This document shows positions 54,002 through 61,570 of a DNA stretch of 64,000 bases, piece after piece. Location of the stretch: contig NZ_CAJYCN010000013.1 in the NCBI RefSeq assembly GCF_913566895.1, positions 1-64,000 on the forward strand. Reading direction: 5' to 3'. The notes beneath the pieces were generated by a model, which did not search any database, was not told the origin of the DNA, and worked only from the letters and a program-made list of their open reading frames with translations. Positions within the stretch are counted from its first letter, which is position 1. Each line of letters begins with the position of its first letter. Position numbers and translations under genes: made by a program. The DNA comes from Listeria ilorinensis. GTDB taxonomy: Bacteria; Bacillota; Bacilli; Lactobacillales; Listeriaceae.

Positions 54002-55931
54002 ACTAAAAAGCCTCGAGCTAGAGAATTTCAAAGGAATTAAGCAACTGACAGTCAATTTCGGACCCGAACAAACAAGTATTTTCGGCGGTAATGGCACGGG
54101 AAAAACTACCATTTTAGACGCATTTACGTGGCTGCTGTTTGATAAGGACAGCACCAATAAAAAGGATTTTGCGATTAAGACGAAGGATACTGATGGCAAG
54201 GACATTCCGCGGCTAGATCATGTCGTTAAGGCGGTTCTGTTGGTCGAAGGCGAAGAAACAGAAATCACTAAAAAACTTGTTGAAAAGTGGACCCGCAAAC
54301 GTGGCGAAGCAGATCAAGAATTCAGCGGAAACACAACAGAATATCACATCGACGGAATCAAGCAGAAAGCCTCAGAATTCAAGGTATACGTAAATAGCTT
54401 GGTCGACGAAGAAGTGTTCAAGTTGATCACTAACCCGCTGTTTTTCAATGAACAGTACGAGTGGAAGAAGCGTCGCGAAATGCTTGTACAGATTGCTGGC
54501 GACATTTCGGATCAAGACGTGATTGAGAGCAACGACAAGCTAAAAGAGCTCACAGCAGTGCTTGGTAAGCACTCTGTGAATGACAAATTGAAGCAGATAG
54601 CTGAACAGAAAAAAGACTTGAAAAAGGTACTTGATCTAACGCCTGACAGAATATCAGAGGCGACTCTTGCAAAGGAAGATGTCACTGGGCTTGATCCGAG
54701 CGACATCAGCGGCGAGATTCAAGTAATTCAAGATCAAATCAACGCCAAGCAAGACGAGCTGCAGCTCGCCCGTAATGGTGGTATGAAGGCTAACCTGTTG
54801 AAGCAGAAAGCGAATATCGAAGCAGAGCTTGCGGCTATCAAAAGCGATTATCAAACAGACCTACATGAACAGATCGGCAAAAAAAATAAAGAACTAACTG
54901 AAATGCAGAATACCGTTGCTAATGCGGACATGGAGATAGGGCGACTGATTAACGAAAGCACAGCGCTTGAGCAAGACATCAAGCGCATGGAAGAGCAGCT
55001 CATGGCGAAGGGCGACGAATGGCGAGAAGTGAATACGCAGACTTTTGACAAACATCGTAAGAGCTGCCCTACTTGCGGACAAACATTCCCTGCAAATCAA
55101 ATTGAGAAGATGATCGCCAATTTCAAAAATGAAAAAGCGGAAAAGGAGGCTGCCATCTCTGCGGCAGGCTTCAAATTAAAAGAAGATGTTGCAGCAACTG
55201 AAGAAAAACGAGCAGACGCTTTGAAAAAAATTGAGGAGTTGCAAGGCACTCACGGGCAGTTTGACAGTTCAATTGTGATTCTAAAAGAAGAACTCGCAGA
55301 GATGCGCGCAAGCTTAGAAAAATACGCAGCAGATCCAGTGTACTTAGAGGCTCAAAAAGAGCTGGAAATGGTCATGGAGCAGATGCAAGACGAAAACGGA
55401 GCTTCTACTGCCCGAGCTTCAGAAATTCAAACAGAAATTGATCAATTACAACGCGAAATTGCGAGCCTGCAGGTTGATCTAAATAAATTCAACATCAATA
55501 AGCGGCAAGATGATCGTATCGCCGAGCTTAACCAACAGATGGACGATGCGGCAGAAAAATACAACGAATTAGAGCAGGCGCTTTATCTGATTGAGACGTT
55601 CAACAAATCCAAGTCCAGCATGCTAGAAGAACGTATAAACAGCAAATTCAAATATGTTAACTTCCAGCTATTCAAACAGAACATAAATGGCGGAATTGAA
55701 GAATGTTGCGAAACGCTTTATAACGGTGTTCCGTATAACAGCGGTTTGAATAATGCAGCCCGAATCAATGGCGGCTTAGACATCATCAACACGCTAAGCG
55801 AGCACTTAGAGCTGACAGCACCTGTATTCATTGACAACCGTGAATCGGTAATTGATCTAGTTGATACCGAGGCGCAGATTATAAATTTAATTGTTTCGGA
55901 GCAAGACAAAAATTTGAGAGTGGAGGCTTAA
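53988..55931 (+). CDS. SbcC/Rad50-like phage ATPase
   Basis: A 647-residue SMC-like ATPase: an N-terminal nucleotide-binding half (LENFKGIKQL, Walker A GGNGTGKT at residues 33-40), a long coiled coil with a zinc-hook-like CPTCG (Cys360, Cys363) near its middle, and a C-terminal half with PVFIDNRES in the Walker B position (Asn follows the Asp where Glu is usual). With RecT and the metallo-beta-lactamase-fold protein it forms a phage single-strand annealing recombination unit, probably standing in for the exonuclease loader or end-processing complex. Confidence 0.82.
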   Translation: MKTIKLKSLELENFKGIKQLTVNFGPEQTSIFGGNGTGKTTILDAFTWLLFDKDSTNKKDFAIKTKDTDGKDIPRLDHVVKAVLLVEGEETEITKKLVEKWTRKRGEADQEFSGNTTEYHIDGIKQKASEFKVYVNSLVDEEVFKLITNPLFFNEQYEWKKRREMLVQIAGDISDQDVIESNDKLKELTAVLGKHSVNDKLKQIAEQKKDLKKVLDLTPDRISEATLAKEDVTGLDPSDISGEIQVIQDQINAKQDELQLARNGGMKANLLKQKANIEAELAAIKSDYQTDLHEQIGKKNKELTEMQNTVANADMEIGRLINESTALEQDIKRMEEQLMAKGDEWREVNTQTFDKHRKSCPTCGQTFPANQIEKMIANFKNEKAEKEAAISAAGFKLKEDVAATEEKRADALKKIEELQGTHGQFDSSIVILKEELAEMRASLEKYAADPVYLEAQKELEMVMEQMQDENGASTARASEIQTEIDQLQREIASLQVDLNKFNINKRQDDRIAELNQQMDDAAEKYNELEQALYLIETFNKSKSSMLEERINSKFKYVNFQLFKQNINGGIEECCETLYNGVPYNSGLNNAARINGGLDIINTLSEHLELTAPVFIDNRESVIDLVDTEAQIINLIVSEQDKNLRVEA

Positions 55932-55934
55932 TAA

Positions 55935-57035
55935 ATGACAAACAAACCGCAAGTTTACTCAACATCGTTGACGAAAGTCAATGATACCTTTTTCCCTATG
56001 ATTCAAGAACAGCTACAAGGTAACGGACTGGTTATGACGGATTACGCGAAACAGTGCGTATTATCCGCTTTGTCAGCAATTAACAACGTTTTGGAAGCAA
56101 AAGGAATCAACTGGAATGATCAGCAACTTGATAAAAGTAATGTCACGCAGAACTTGCTGACAGTCGCTTCATTGCAATTGAATGCGGCCGCTAATCCGCG
56201 AGAGGTCTATTTTCAAACGCGGAATGTGAAATTTAATGGTGGCTGGAAAACGCAGGTTGAAATGGGGATCGAAGGGGATGGCAATGACGCTATCCTTTCC
56301 CGATTCGGTCGTGATGTCAAAGAGGTTAAACAGTTTTGGGAGGTACGAGAAGGTGACAAATTTACTTATCCAGAATTTAACGGGATTGAGCTAACGCCTC
56401 CAAGATGGTCGCCGACAGGACAAGGGAAAGTCATTCGCGTTGTTTATCCAATCGTGAGGGAGAACGGCACGGTTGATTATCATATCGCTGAACGCGAGCA
56501 TGTAGTGAAGAATTTAGCCGCACATATCAAAAATAACATGATGAACGAAACGTTCGGGATTGCTAAGAGCAGATATGATGCTACAAGTGAGCAGAAACGG
56601 CAGATTGACGAAAAAAAACAAGAAATCATGAATCAACTTGTTGGACGAGACCTAGATTCCATTTTGGACGATACGGGCTTACAGAAGTACATAAGCCCGG
56701 CATGGAAGGATCCACAAAGTCGTGAGAGCATGATTATCCGTAAAATGCGAAATAATATCACAAAAAAAATCCCGAAAAACTTCGAGAATGCTTTTGTGCA
56801 GCTGCAGTATGCGGAGCAAGACGAGGACTTCCAACGCGTTAGAAAAGAAGTTCAAGAGAACGCAAACGCAGAAGTGCTTGAAATGCCGCAAGAAGAGCCG
56901 CAACAAGAACAGCAAGAGTCATCGGCAGCTAAAGAGGAGCCAGAAGTTACAGATTCCGAAGTCTTTGATCACGAACCGGCAGAGGAAGAATCAGAAGAAG
57001 TGGTTCAGGAAGAACGCAAGGTTCCGTTCTTATGA
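55935..57035 (+). CDS. recT: RecT-family single-strand annealing protein
   Basis: A 366-residue RecT-type annealase. The conserved core includes QLNAAANPREVYFQTRN and WKTQVEMGIEGDGNDAIL. The C-terminal 60 residues are Glu/Gln-rich and probably disordered (EEPQQEQQESSAAKEEP). It promotes annealing of complementary strands during phage replication and recombination. It lies three bases after the ATPase gene and overlaps the next by ATGA. Confidence 0.82.
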   Translation: MTNKPQVYSTSLTKVNDTFFPMIQEQLQGNGLVMTDYAKQCVLSALSAINNVLEAKGINWNDQQLDKSNVTQNLLTVASLQLNAAANPREVYFQTRNVKFNGGWKTQVEMGIEGDGNDAILSRFGRDVKEVKQFWEVREGDKFTYPEFNGIELTPPRWSPTGQGKVIRVVYPIVRENGTVDYHIAEREHVVKNLAAHIKNNMMNETFGIAKSRYDATSEQKRQIDEKKQEIMNQLVGRDLDSILDDTGLQKYISPAWKDPQSRESMIIRKMRNNITKKIPKNFENAFVQLQYAEQDEDFQRVRKEVQENANAEVLEMPQEEPQQEQQESSAAKEEPEVTDSEVFDHEPAEEESEEVVQEERKVPFL

Positions 57036-57739
57036 TCACGATTCAAACCATCGCAAGCAGTAGTAAAGGGAACGCCTACGTTATCAGTAACGGGCGCTCC
57101 CGTCTATTGCTAGAATGTGGTATTAATTTCGACAAAATCAGACAGGCGTTGAACTTTAAAATTGCGGATATAGCAGCTTGCTTAATCAGTCATGAGCATA
57201 TAGATCATACCGCTGGAATTAAGAAAATGATCCAAACAACTAACATCCCAATATACGCGTCAGAAGGTACCTTCTCCGCGTTATCTGTTCCAGATAGTCG
57301 AAAGGTTGTAATCAAAGAAAAAACGGCTCAGTTTATCGCTGAGTGGATAATTTTGCCATTCAAGACAGAACATGATGCTGCTGAACCTCTTGGCTTCATT
57401 ATCCAATCTGAAAATGAGCGGTTGGTGTTTATCACAGACAGCTATTACGTTCGTTATAAATTCCCAGCAATAAATTATTTGATGGTCGAATGCAATTATT
57501 CAAAAGAAATCTTAGCAAAGAATGTTGCAGAAGGTCGTATACATCCATCAATGAAAAAGCGGGTGTTACAGTCGCATTTCAGCCTCGAAAACGTTAAAGA
57601 ATTTTTAAAAGCAAATGACCTATCTGCGCTGCGAGAGATTCATTTATTACACATATCAGACACAAACGGAGACCCGCAGCTATTCAAAAAAGAAATACAG
57701 GAATTAACTGGAATCCCTGTATATATAAACAAGGAGTGA
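57032..57739 (+). CDS. Metallo-beta-lactamase-fold nuclease-like protein
   Basis: A 235-residue MBL-fold hydrolase with the metal site HEHIDH (residues 54-59), a later Asp in ITDSYY, and a final His in LLHISD. Phage members next to RecT are thought to act as nucleases. In this module it is the best candidate for the exonuclease that makes the single strand RecT anneals; that is inference. Confidence 0.82.
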   Translation: MITIQTIASSSKGNAYVISNGRSRLLLECGINFDKIRQALNFKIADIAACLISHEHIDHTAGIKKMIQTTNIPIYASEGTFSALSVPDSRKVVIKEKTAQFIAEWIILPFKTEHDAAEPLGFIIQSENERLVFITDSYYVRYKFPAINYLMVECNYSKEILAKNVAEGRIHPSMKKRVLQSHFSLENVKEFLKANDLSALREIHLLHISDTNGDPQLFKKEIQELTGIPVYINKE

Positions 57740-57744
57740 TCAAA

Positions 57745-58602
57745 ATGGATAACGAATTGCATGTACAAGGCATATATAACCAGGGATACGGGATCATAGC
57801 CAAGTCGGCTATGCGTGATAAGGATTTGAGTATTGAGGCCAAGGCAATTTATTCCTACTTGTGCAGCTTTGCAGGAGCTGGTAGTACAGCATTCCCGGGC
57901 GTAGAGCTTATCTGTGCAGAGCTGCAAATCGGGCGAGAACGATTCTATAAACACCGTAAGACCTTAATCGACAAGGGCTATATCAAGATCATTCAGCGGC
58001 GAGGAGAAGAAGGGCGGCAAAAAAATAATATCTACGAACTGCCCAATCAATTATCATCATCAGAGCGGCAGTCCGATAATCCGACTCCCGAAAACCCGCA
58101 GTCCGATATTCAGCAGTCCGATAACCATGACGGTAATAATAACAATCTAAATAATAACAACTTAAATAATAACAATATAAATAATAATGCTGCTGCCAAT
58201 AACAGTAATAAAAACTTATATAGTGGGCTGGCCGAAGCAGATAAGCAGGCAGCAGGCACCATTCCAATTGACTTAAATCAGGACCCGCTTGCTAACTGTA
58301 TGAGCAACGTCTGCCAATTATCGCCGTTTCAAGTGCAGGATTTGGAGCACTGGGAAAAAGACCTCAACCGCTTAATAGTGAATTACGCAGTCTATCGAGC
58401 GGGAATGCGAGGCGCTCGAAGCTATGCCCTGATTGCTGACATCTTAAAAGAATGGGCTAACGCGCGAATCGCAAACCTTGCTGATGCTGTTGCTTACGAG
58501 AACAGCAAAAAGAATGCTGCTACGAAGAAAAGAGGTGCCGGTTATGGGAATGGAAAACGACGAAATTCCAGTACCTCAGAACGTGAAGATTACAGCTGGT
58601 GA
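57745..58602 (+). CDS. DnaD-like replication initiator
   Basis: A 285-residue protein: an N-terminal HTH_36-type winged helix (SIEAKAIYSYLCSFAGAGST, ELQIGRERFYKHRKTLI), an Asn-rich linker (about residues 130-158) and a C-terminal DnaD-like domain (LSPFQVQDLEHWEKDL). It would bind the phage origin and recruit the loader encoded next. ATG 57745 follows AAGGAGTG. The linker DNA carries repeats described separately. It overlaps the loader gene by 59 bases. Confidence 0.82.
   Translation: MDNELHVQGIYNQGYGIIAKSAMRDKDLSIEAKAIYSYLCSFAGAGSTAFPGVELICAELQIGRERFYKHRKTLIDKGYIKIIQRRGEEGRQKNNIYELPNQLSSSERQSDNPTPENPQSDIQQSDNHDGNNNNLNNNNLNNNNINNNAAANNSNKNLYSGLAEADKQAAGTIPIDLNQDPLANCMSNVCQLSPFQVQDLEHWEKDLNRLIVNYAVYRAGMRGARSYALIADILKEWANARIANLADAVAYENSKKNAATKKRGAGYGNGKRRNSSTSEREDYSW
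58068..58188 (+). repeat. Putative phage replication origin inside the initiator gene
   Basis: Three exact copies of GCAGTCCGATA (58068-58078, 58098-58108, 58113-58123) are followed at once by three 15-base AT-rich units (ATAATAACAAYNTAA at 58136-58150, 58151-58165 and 58166-58180) and part of a fourth. Iterons beside an AT-rich unwinding region, within the initiator gene, are the usual organisation of such phage origins. The repeats also encode the QSDN and NNNLN linker, so coding repetition is an alternative explanation. Confidence 0.6.
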
Positions 58603-59380
58603 GGGGAAAGGTCTTGAGCTAGGTGGAGTCAAGTTCGTTGAAAACAGAATATGTGAGACTTGCGGAAGAGAGTACCCTGTGTATTCGCGAAATGGCATTG
58701 AGACAAGTATTTGCATTCATTGCGAAAACGACAAAGTCCAGCAAGAGATGCAGAAAGCGCATGATGCGGCAACGAAGAAGCGACCGCATGCGATTATGAA
58801 GCGGTTCTCTTTCGTGCCGGATGAGATTCGTCAGGCATCGTTCGAGAGCTTCAAGGCAGAGACACCGGAAGAGCAAGAGGCGCTGCAGCAGCTAATCAAT
58901 TTCGTGAAGAATTTCAAGGACGATCAAACCAGAACAATCATGATGAGCGGCTCAACCGGGACAGGCAAGACGCATCTTGCATATGCTACGGCTCGCGAAG
59001 TAATCAAGCAAGGCTATGTGGCTATATTCGTCACAGTTCCTGAATTGTTGGAAAGTATTCGAGACACATTCTCAAATAATGATTCGAGTCAGGCGGAAAT
59101 CAAGAAGATTTACAAAGAGGCTGACTTGCTCGTTATGGATGACATTGGAGCCGAGTATGTGCGCGACAACAGCGATAATAGCTGGGTGGCAGAGACCATT
59201 TTCGACATCATCAATGCGCGAACCACGAAGGCGACGATCTACACAACAAACCTTTCTGGACAAGCTCTAACCCAGCATTATGGTGGGATTCACGGGAAGC
59301 GGATAGTTTCTCGAATCAAAAATAACAGCACAGCGATTCAGCTTGTAGGTCGAGATCGGAGGGTTGATGACGGATGGTAA
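58544..59380 (+). CDS. DnaC/DnaI-like helicase loader
   Basis: A 278-residue AAA+ ATPase with an N-terminal zinc finger (Cys37, Cys40, Cys57, Cys60), Walker A GSTGTGKT (136-143), Walker B LLVMDDIGAE (about 195-204) and the TTNLS sensor. It loads the replicative helicase at the origin. ATG 58544 follows AGAGGTG and lies inside the 3' end of the initiator gene. Confidence 0.88.
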   Translation: MGMENDEIPVPQNVKITAGEGKGLELGGVKFVENRICETCGREYPVYSRNGIETSICIHCENDKVQQEMQKAHDAATKKRPHAIMKRFSFVPDEIRQASFESFKAETPEEQEALQQLINFVKNFKDDQTRTIMMSGSTGTGKTHLAYATAREVIKQGYVAIFVTVPELLESIRDTFSNNDSSQAEIKKIYKEADLLVMDDIGAEYVRDNSDNSWVAETIFDIINARTTKATIYTTNLSGQALTQHYGGIHGKRIVSRIKNNSTAIQLVGRDRRVDDGW

Positions 59381-59547
59381 AAACAATTGGGTTTAGCGGG
59401 CCTGCACCAGCATTCATGATTCTGTGGCGATTTAAGGGCGGCGGCCAAGCGAAAACAATGTGCTATTCAAGTAGTGAAGTGGACGAACAAATCAGCTTAC
59501 ATGCAAGCAAATACGCGGGTTATGAGGTGATCAGAAATGCTGAGTAA
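59374..59547 (+). CDS. Small phage protein of unknown function
   Basis: A 57-residue ORF overlapping the loader gene by seven bases and the next gene by 11. It begins MVKTIGFSGPAPAFMILWRF. CGGAGGG lies upstream. The chain of small overlaps on both sides supports it as real. Confidence 0.55.
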   Translation: MVKTIGFSGPAPAFMILWRFKGGGQAKTMCYSSSEVDEQISLHASKYAGYEVIRNAE

Positions 59548-59749
59548 GATTTACAACGTGACCTTAAAAGTTCGAGCGGATGGCGGATTATTTCGAGAAA
59601 TTGAGTATGAGGTCGAAGCTCCAACAAGATCGCAAGCGTTCAAAAAGGCACGAAGAAGAGCTATCGAGTCAGGGTATGCGGATGTTCGAAAAGTTCGTGA
59701 GGACTACGCGGCGTTAATCTGCAACCCGAGAAAAGGGGCAGGGAAATGA
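59537..59749 (+). CDS. Small basic phage protein
   Basis: A 70-residue basic protein (YEVEAPTRSQAFKKARRRAI), probably a beta-alpha fold. It overlaps the next gene by ATGA. I do not recognise the family. Confidence 0.6.
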   Translation: MLSKIYNVTLKVRADGGLFREIEYEVEAPTRSQAFKKARRRAIESGYADVRKVREDYAALICNPRKGAGK

Positions 59750-59937
59750 ACCAGAAACGATATGTGGAAGTGATAGAAAAAATTGACGGCATGCCTTATT
59801 TGCCAGCAGGCAAATCACTTGAAGTAAAAATCATGGGTGCTGTGATAACAACGGTAATTGTGAAAGATCGACTAGTAGCCGTGCCAACAAACTGCTTGAT
59901 CGAGGTGGATAAAGATGGCAATAAAATTCACGATTAA
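59746..59937 (+). CDS. Small phage protein of unknown function
   Basis: A 63-residue protein (KSLEVKIMGAVITTVIVKDR) overlapping the upstream gene by ATGA and rusA by 23 bases. Function unknown. Confidence 0.55.
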   Translation: MNQKRYVEVIEKIDGMPYLPAGKSLEVKIMGAVITTVIVKDRLVAVPTNCLIEVDKDGNKIHD

Positions 59938-60355
59938 CATTCCACCGGAGCCACAAGGGCGGCCGCGATTCCGCAGTGTGGGCAGTTTTGTTCAAACATA
60001 TGATCCGCCAAAATCAAAGGCATACAAGAAAAAAGTAGCGCAGGTGGCTAAGATGTATGCGCCAGGAACTCCGATAGATACACCTATCGGAATCAAATTA
60101 GTTTTCTATGTATCGATGCCGAAATCCAAAAGTAAAGCTTGGAAGCAAAGAGCACTCACTGGACAGGAAGTACCAAGTGTTCGGCCAGATATTGATAATT
60201 ACACAAAAGCAATTTTAGATGCGTTAAATGGCCTGATATTTAGTGATGATGGACGAATCGTGGAGATGCAGGTTTTTAAGAGGTATACAGATCACCCGCG
60301 TACTGAGGTAACAATCGAAGAAAAATTTTCGGAAATTCAAACAAAACTTTTTTAA
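59915..60355 (+). CDS. rusA: RusA-type Holliday-junction resolvase
   Basis: A 146-residue RusA family endonuclease with RPRFR near the start and the acidic catalytic block RPDIDNYTKAILDALN (Asp92, Asp94) followed by FSDDGRI (Asp111, Asp112). It resolves branched DNA made by recombination and replication. Confidence 0.9.
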   Translation: MAIKFTINIPPEPQGRPRFRSVGSFVQTYDPPKSKAYKKKVAQVAKMYAPGTPIDTPIGIKLVFYVSMPKSKSKAWKQRALTGQEVPSVRPDIDNYTKAILDALNGLIFSDDGRIVEMQVFKRYTDHPRTEVTIEEKFSEIQTKLF

Positions 60356-60371
60356 AAGGAGGAATTTTATA

Positions 60372-60986
60372 ATGATTAATTGTTATGGAGAAGTAAGAAC
60401 AGTACAGGCTAAACCAAACGACACTATCGAGATCAAAATGGTGGTTGACGGAGACGTGTTGGCGGGACAGTTTGAAGAATTAATAAAACTGACAGGTAAA
60501 GAAGTGGACATCAAATTGGCAAGCAACCAATTAGAATATCGCGAAAAGATCGATGCACAGACACAAGAGCCGGTTATGAAATACATGGTCCACTCTGATG
60601 GCACTGTAGAAATGTTTTCGCAAGAGAAACTGGATCTGGAACTCGAGGAGCTCGAAGAAGAAGAACGATCCAGCGTTATCAATATCTCCGAAATTGACGA
60701 GTACATTCTTGAACACGACACCGAAATCATGGAATTTGAAGGCGGCGAGTTCGATGGAAAAGCAGTTCTGACACAACTTACGGAAGGTACGGGAATGGAA
60801 GAGTTAGCACAGGTTTATGACGTGCCAGAACGCATGCTAGCAGATAAATTAGACGATTACCGCCGTCTGGTAGCTCCAAAGGCTGCTGCATGGCAGGCGG
60901 CTAAAAGCGATGATGCAGACCAACAATCAAGCATTTTTGGCGAAACGGACGAAGATGACTACGACGGTACCGAAGAAGACGAATAA
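60372..60986 (+). CDS. Acidic phage protein of unknown function
   Basis: A 204-residue very acidic protein: an N-terminal beta region (IEIKMVVDGDVLAGQF), a Glu-rich middle (LELEELEEEERSS), a possible DNA-associated helical segment (AQVYDVPERMLADKLDDYRR) and an Asp/Glu tail. I do not recognise the family. Strong AAGGAGG site. Confidence 0.6.
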   Translation: MINCYGEVRTVQAKPNDTIEIKMVVDGDVLAGQFEELIKLTGKEVDIKLASNQLEYREKIDAQTQEPVMKYMVHSDGTVEMFSQEKLDLELEELEEEERSSVINISEIDEYILEHDTEIMEFEGGEFDGKAVLTQLTEGTGMEELAQVYDVPERMLADKLDDYRRLVAPKAAAWQAAKSDDADQQSSIFGETDEDDYDGTEEDE

Positions 60987-60990
60987 GCAG

Positions 60991-61008
60991 AGGGCGGGAA
61001 ACCGCCCT
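60991..61008 (+). ncRNA. GAAA-tetraloop hairpin before the next gene
   Basis: AGGGCGG-GAAA-CCGCCCT is a perfect seven-pair GC-rich stem with a GNRA tetraloop, directly ahead of the AGGAGG site of the next gene. It may protect or punctuate the transcript. Confidence 0.5.
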
Positions 61009-61024
61009 TGTTAGGAGGTCCAGA

Positions 61025-61396
61025 ATGAGCGACATTCAGCTGAATTTATTTGACACAATGGATTATTACCCTTCACAGCAAAAAGCCGCTGAAAAGGCTT
61101 CAGCGCTGCCAGAAGCGCCCGAACTTCTTCCTATTATCCGATCTGACAATGATTATTTGGATTATCCGGCTGCACGTGAGGAAATTCTTAAAATTATCGG
61201 CAAAGAGATAAAAACGGTATGCGGGCACGGCAAGCATGCGAGCGGTCACTGGCGCTGGTTTTTCAATTTAGAGCCTGTAGGCTTTTGCTTTATCGAGGAT
61301 ACATGCGCTTTGTACGAACAGATACCGGGCGAGAAAAAGCCGATTTATCGGGGCAAAGTTCACAAGGAGGTGTTTATTAAAATTGGAACAGCATGA
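61025..61396 (+). CDS. Phage protein with N-terminal sliding-clamp motif
   Basis: A 123-residue protein beginning MSDIQLNLFDTMDYY. QLNLF (residues 5-9) fits the pentapeptide by which bacterial proteins bind the DNA polymerase beta clamp (QL[SD]LF). The rest (CGHGKHASGHWRWFF, PVGFCFIEDTCALYEQ) is unfamiliar, with several Cys/His residues. A role tied to the replication fork is inferred from the motif only. Confidence 0.65.
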   Translation: MSDIQLNLFDTMDYYPSQQKAAEKASALPEAPELLPIIRSDNDYLDYPAAREEILKIIGKEIKTVCGHGKHASGHWRWFFNLEPVGFCFIEDTCALYEQIPGEKKPIYRGKVHKEVFIKIGTA

Positions 61397-61559
61397 CAAA
61401 GCACTTTTAGAAAAGCTAGAAAACCGAAAAATGGGGACGCGGCATAGGATCGCGTCTCTGATTCATACAAATTACGCAGAGCTGTCGGAACTCCTTGAAT
61501 TGAGCGATGAAGAGATTCACGCCGCTTATAACGAGATGCGGGCTGAGCAGGACAGTTAG
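61383..61559 (+). CDS. Small helical phage protein
   Basis: A 58-residue ORF starting with TTG 61383 after AGGAGGTG, overlapping the preceding gene by 14 bases. It is acidic and helical (SELLELSDEEIHAAYNEM). It ends just before the SD of the methyltransferase gene. Confidence 0.55.
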   Translation: MEQHDKALLEKLENRKMGTRHRIASLIHTNYAELSELLELSDEEIHAAYNEMRAEQDS

Positions 61560-61570
61560 GAGGAGTAAAA

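Noticed and set aside
58131-58200. CRISPR-like short repeats
   Set aside because: Units are contiguous with no spacers and are in frame within the initiator gene; an origin or coding repeat explains them.
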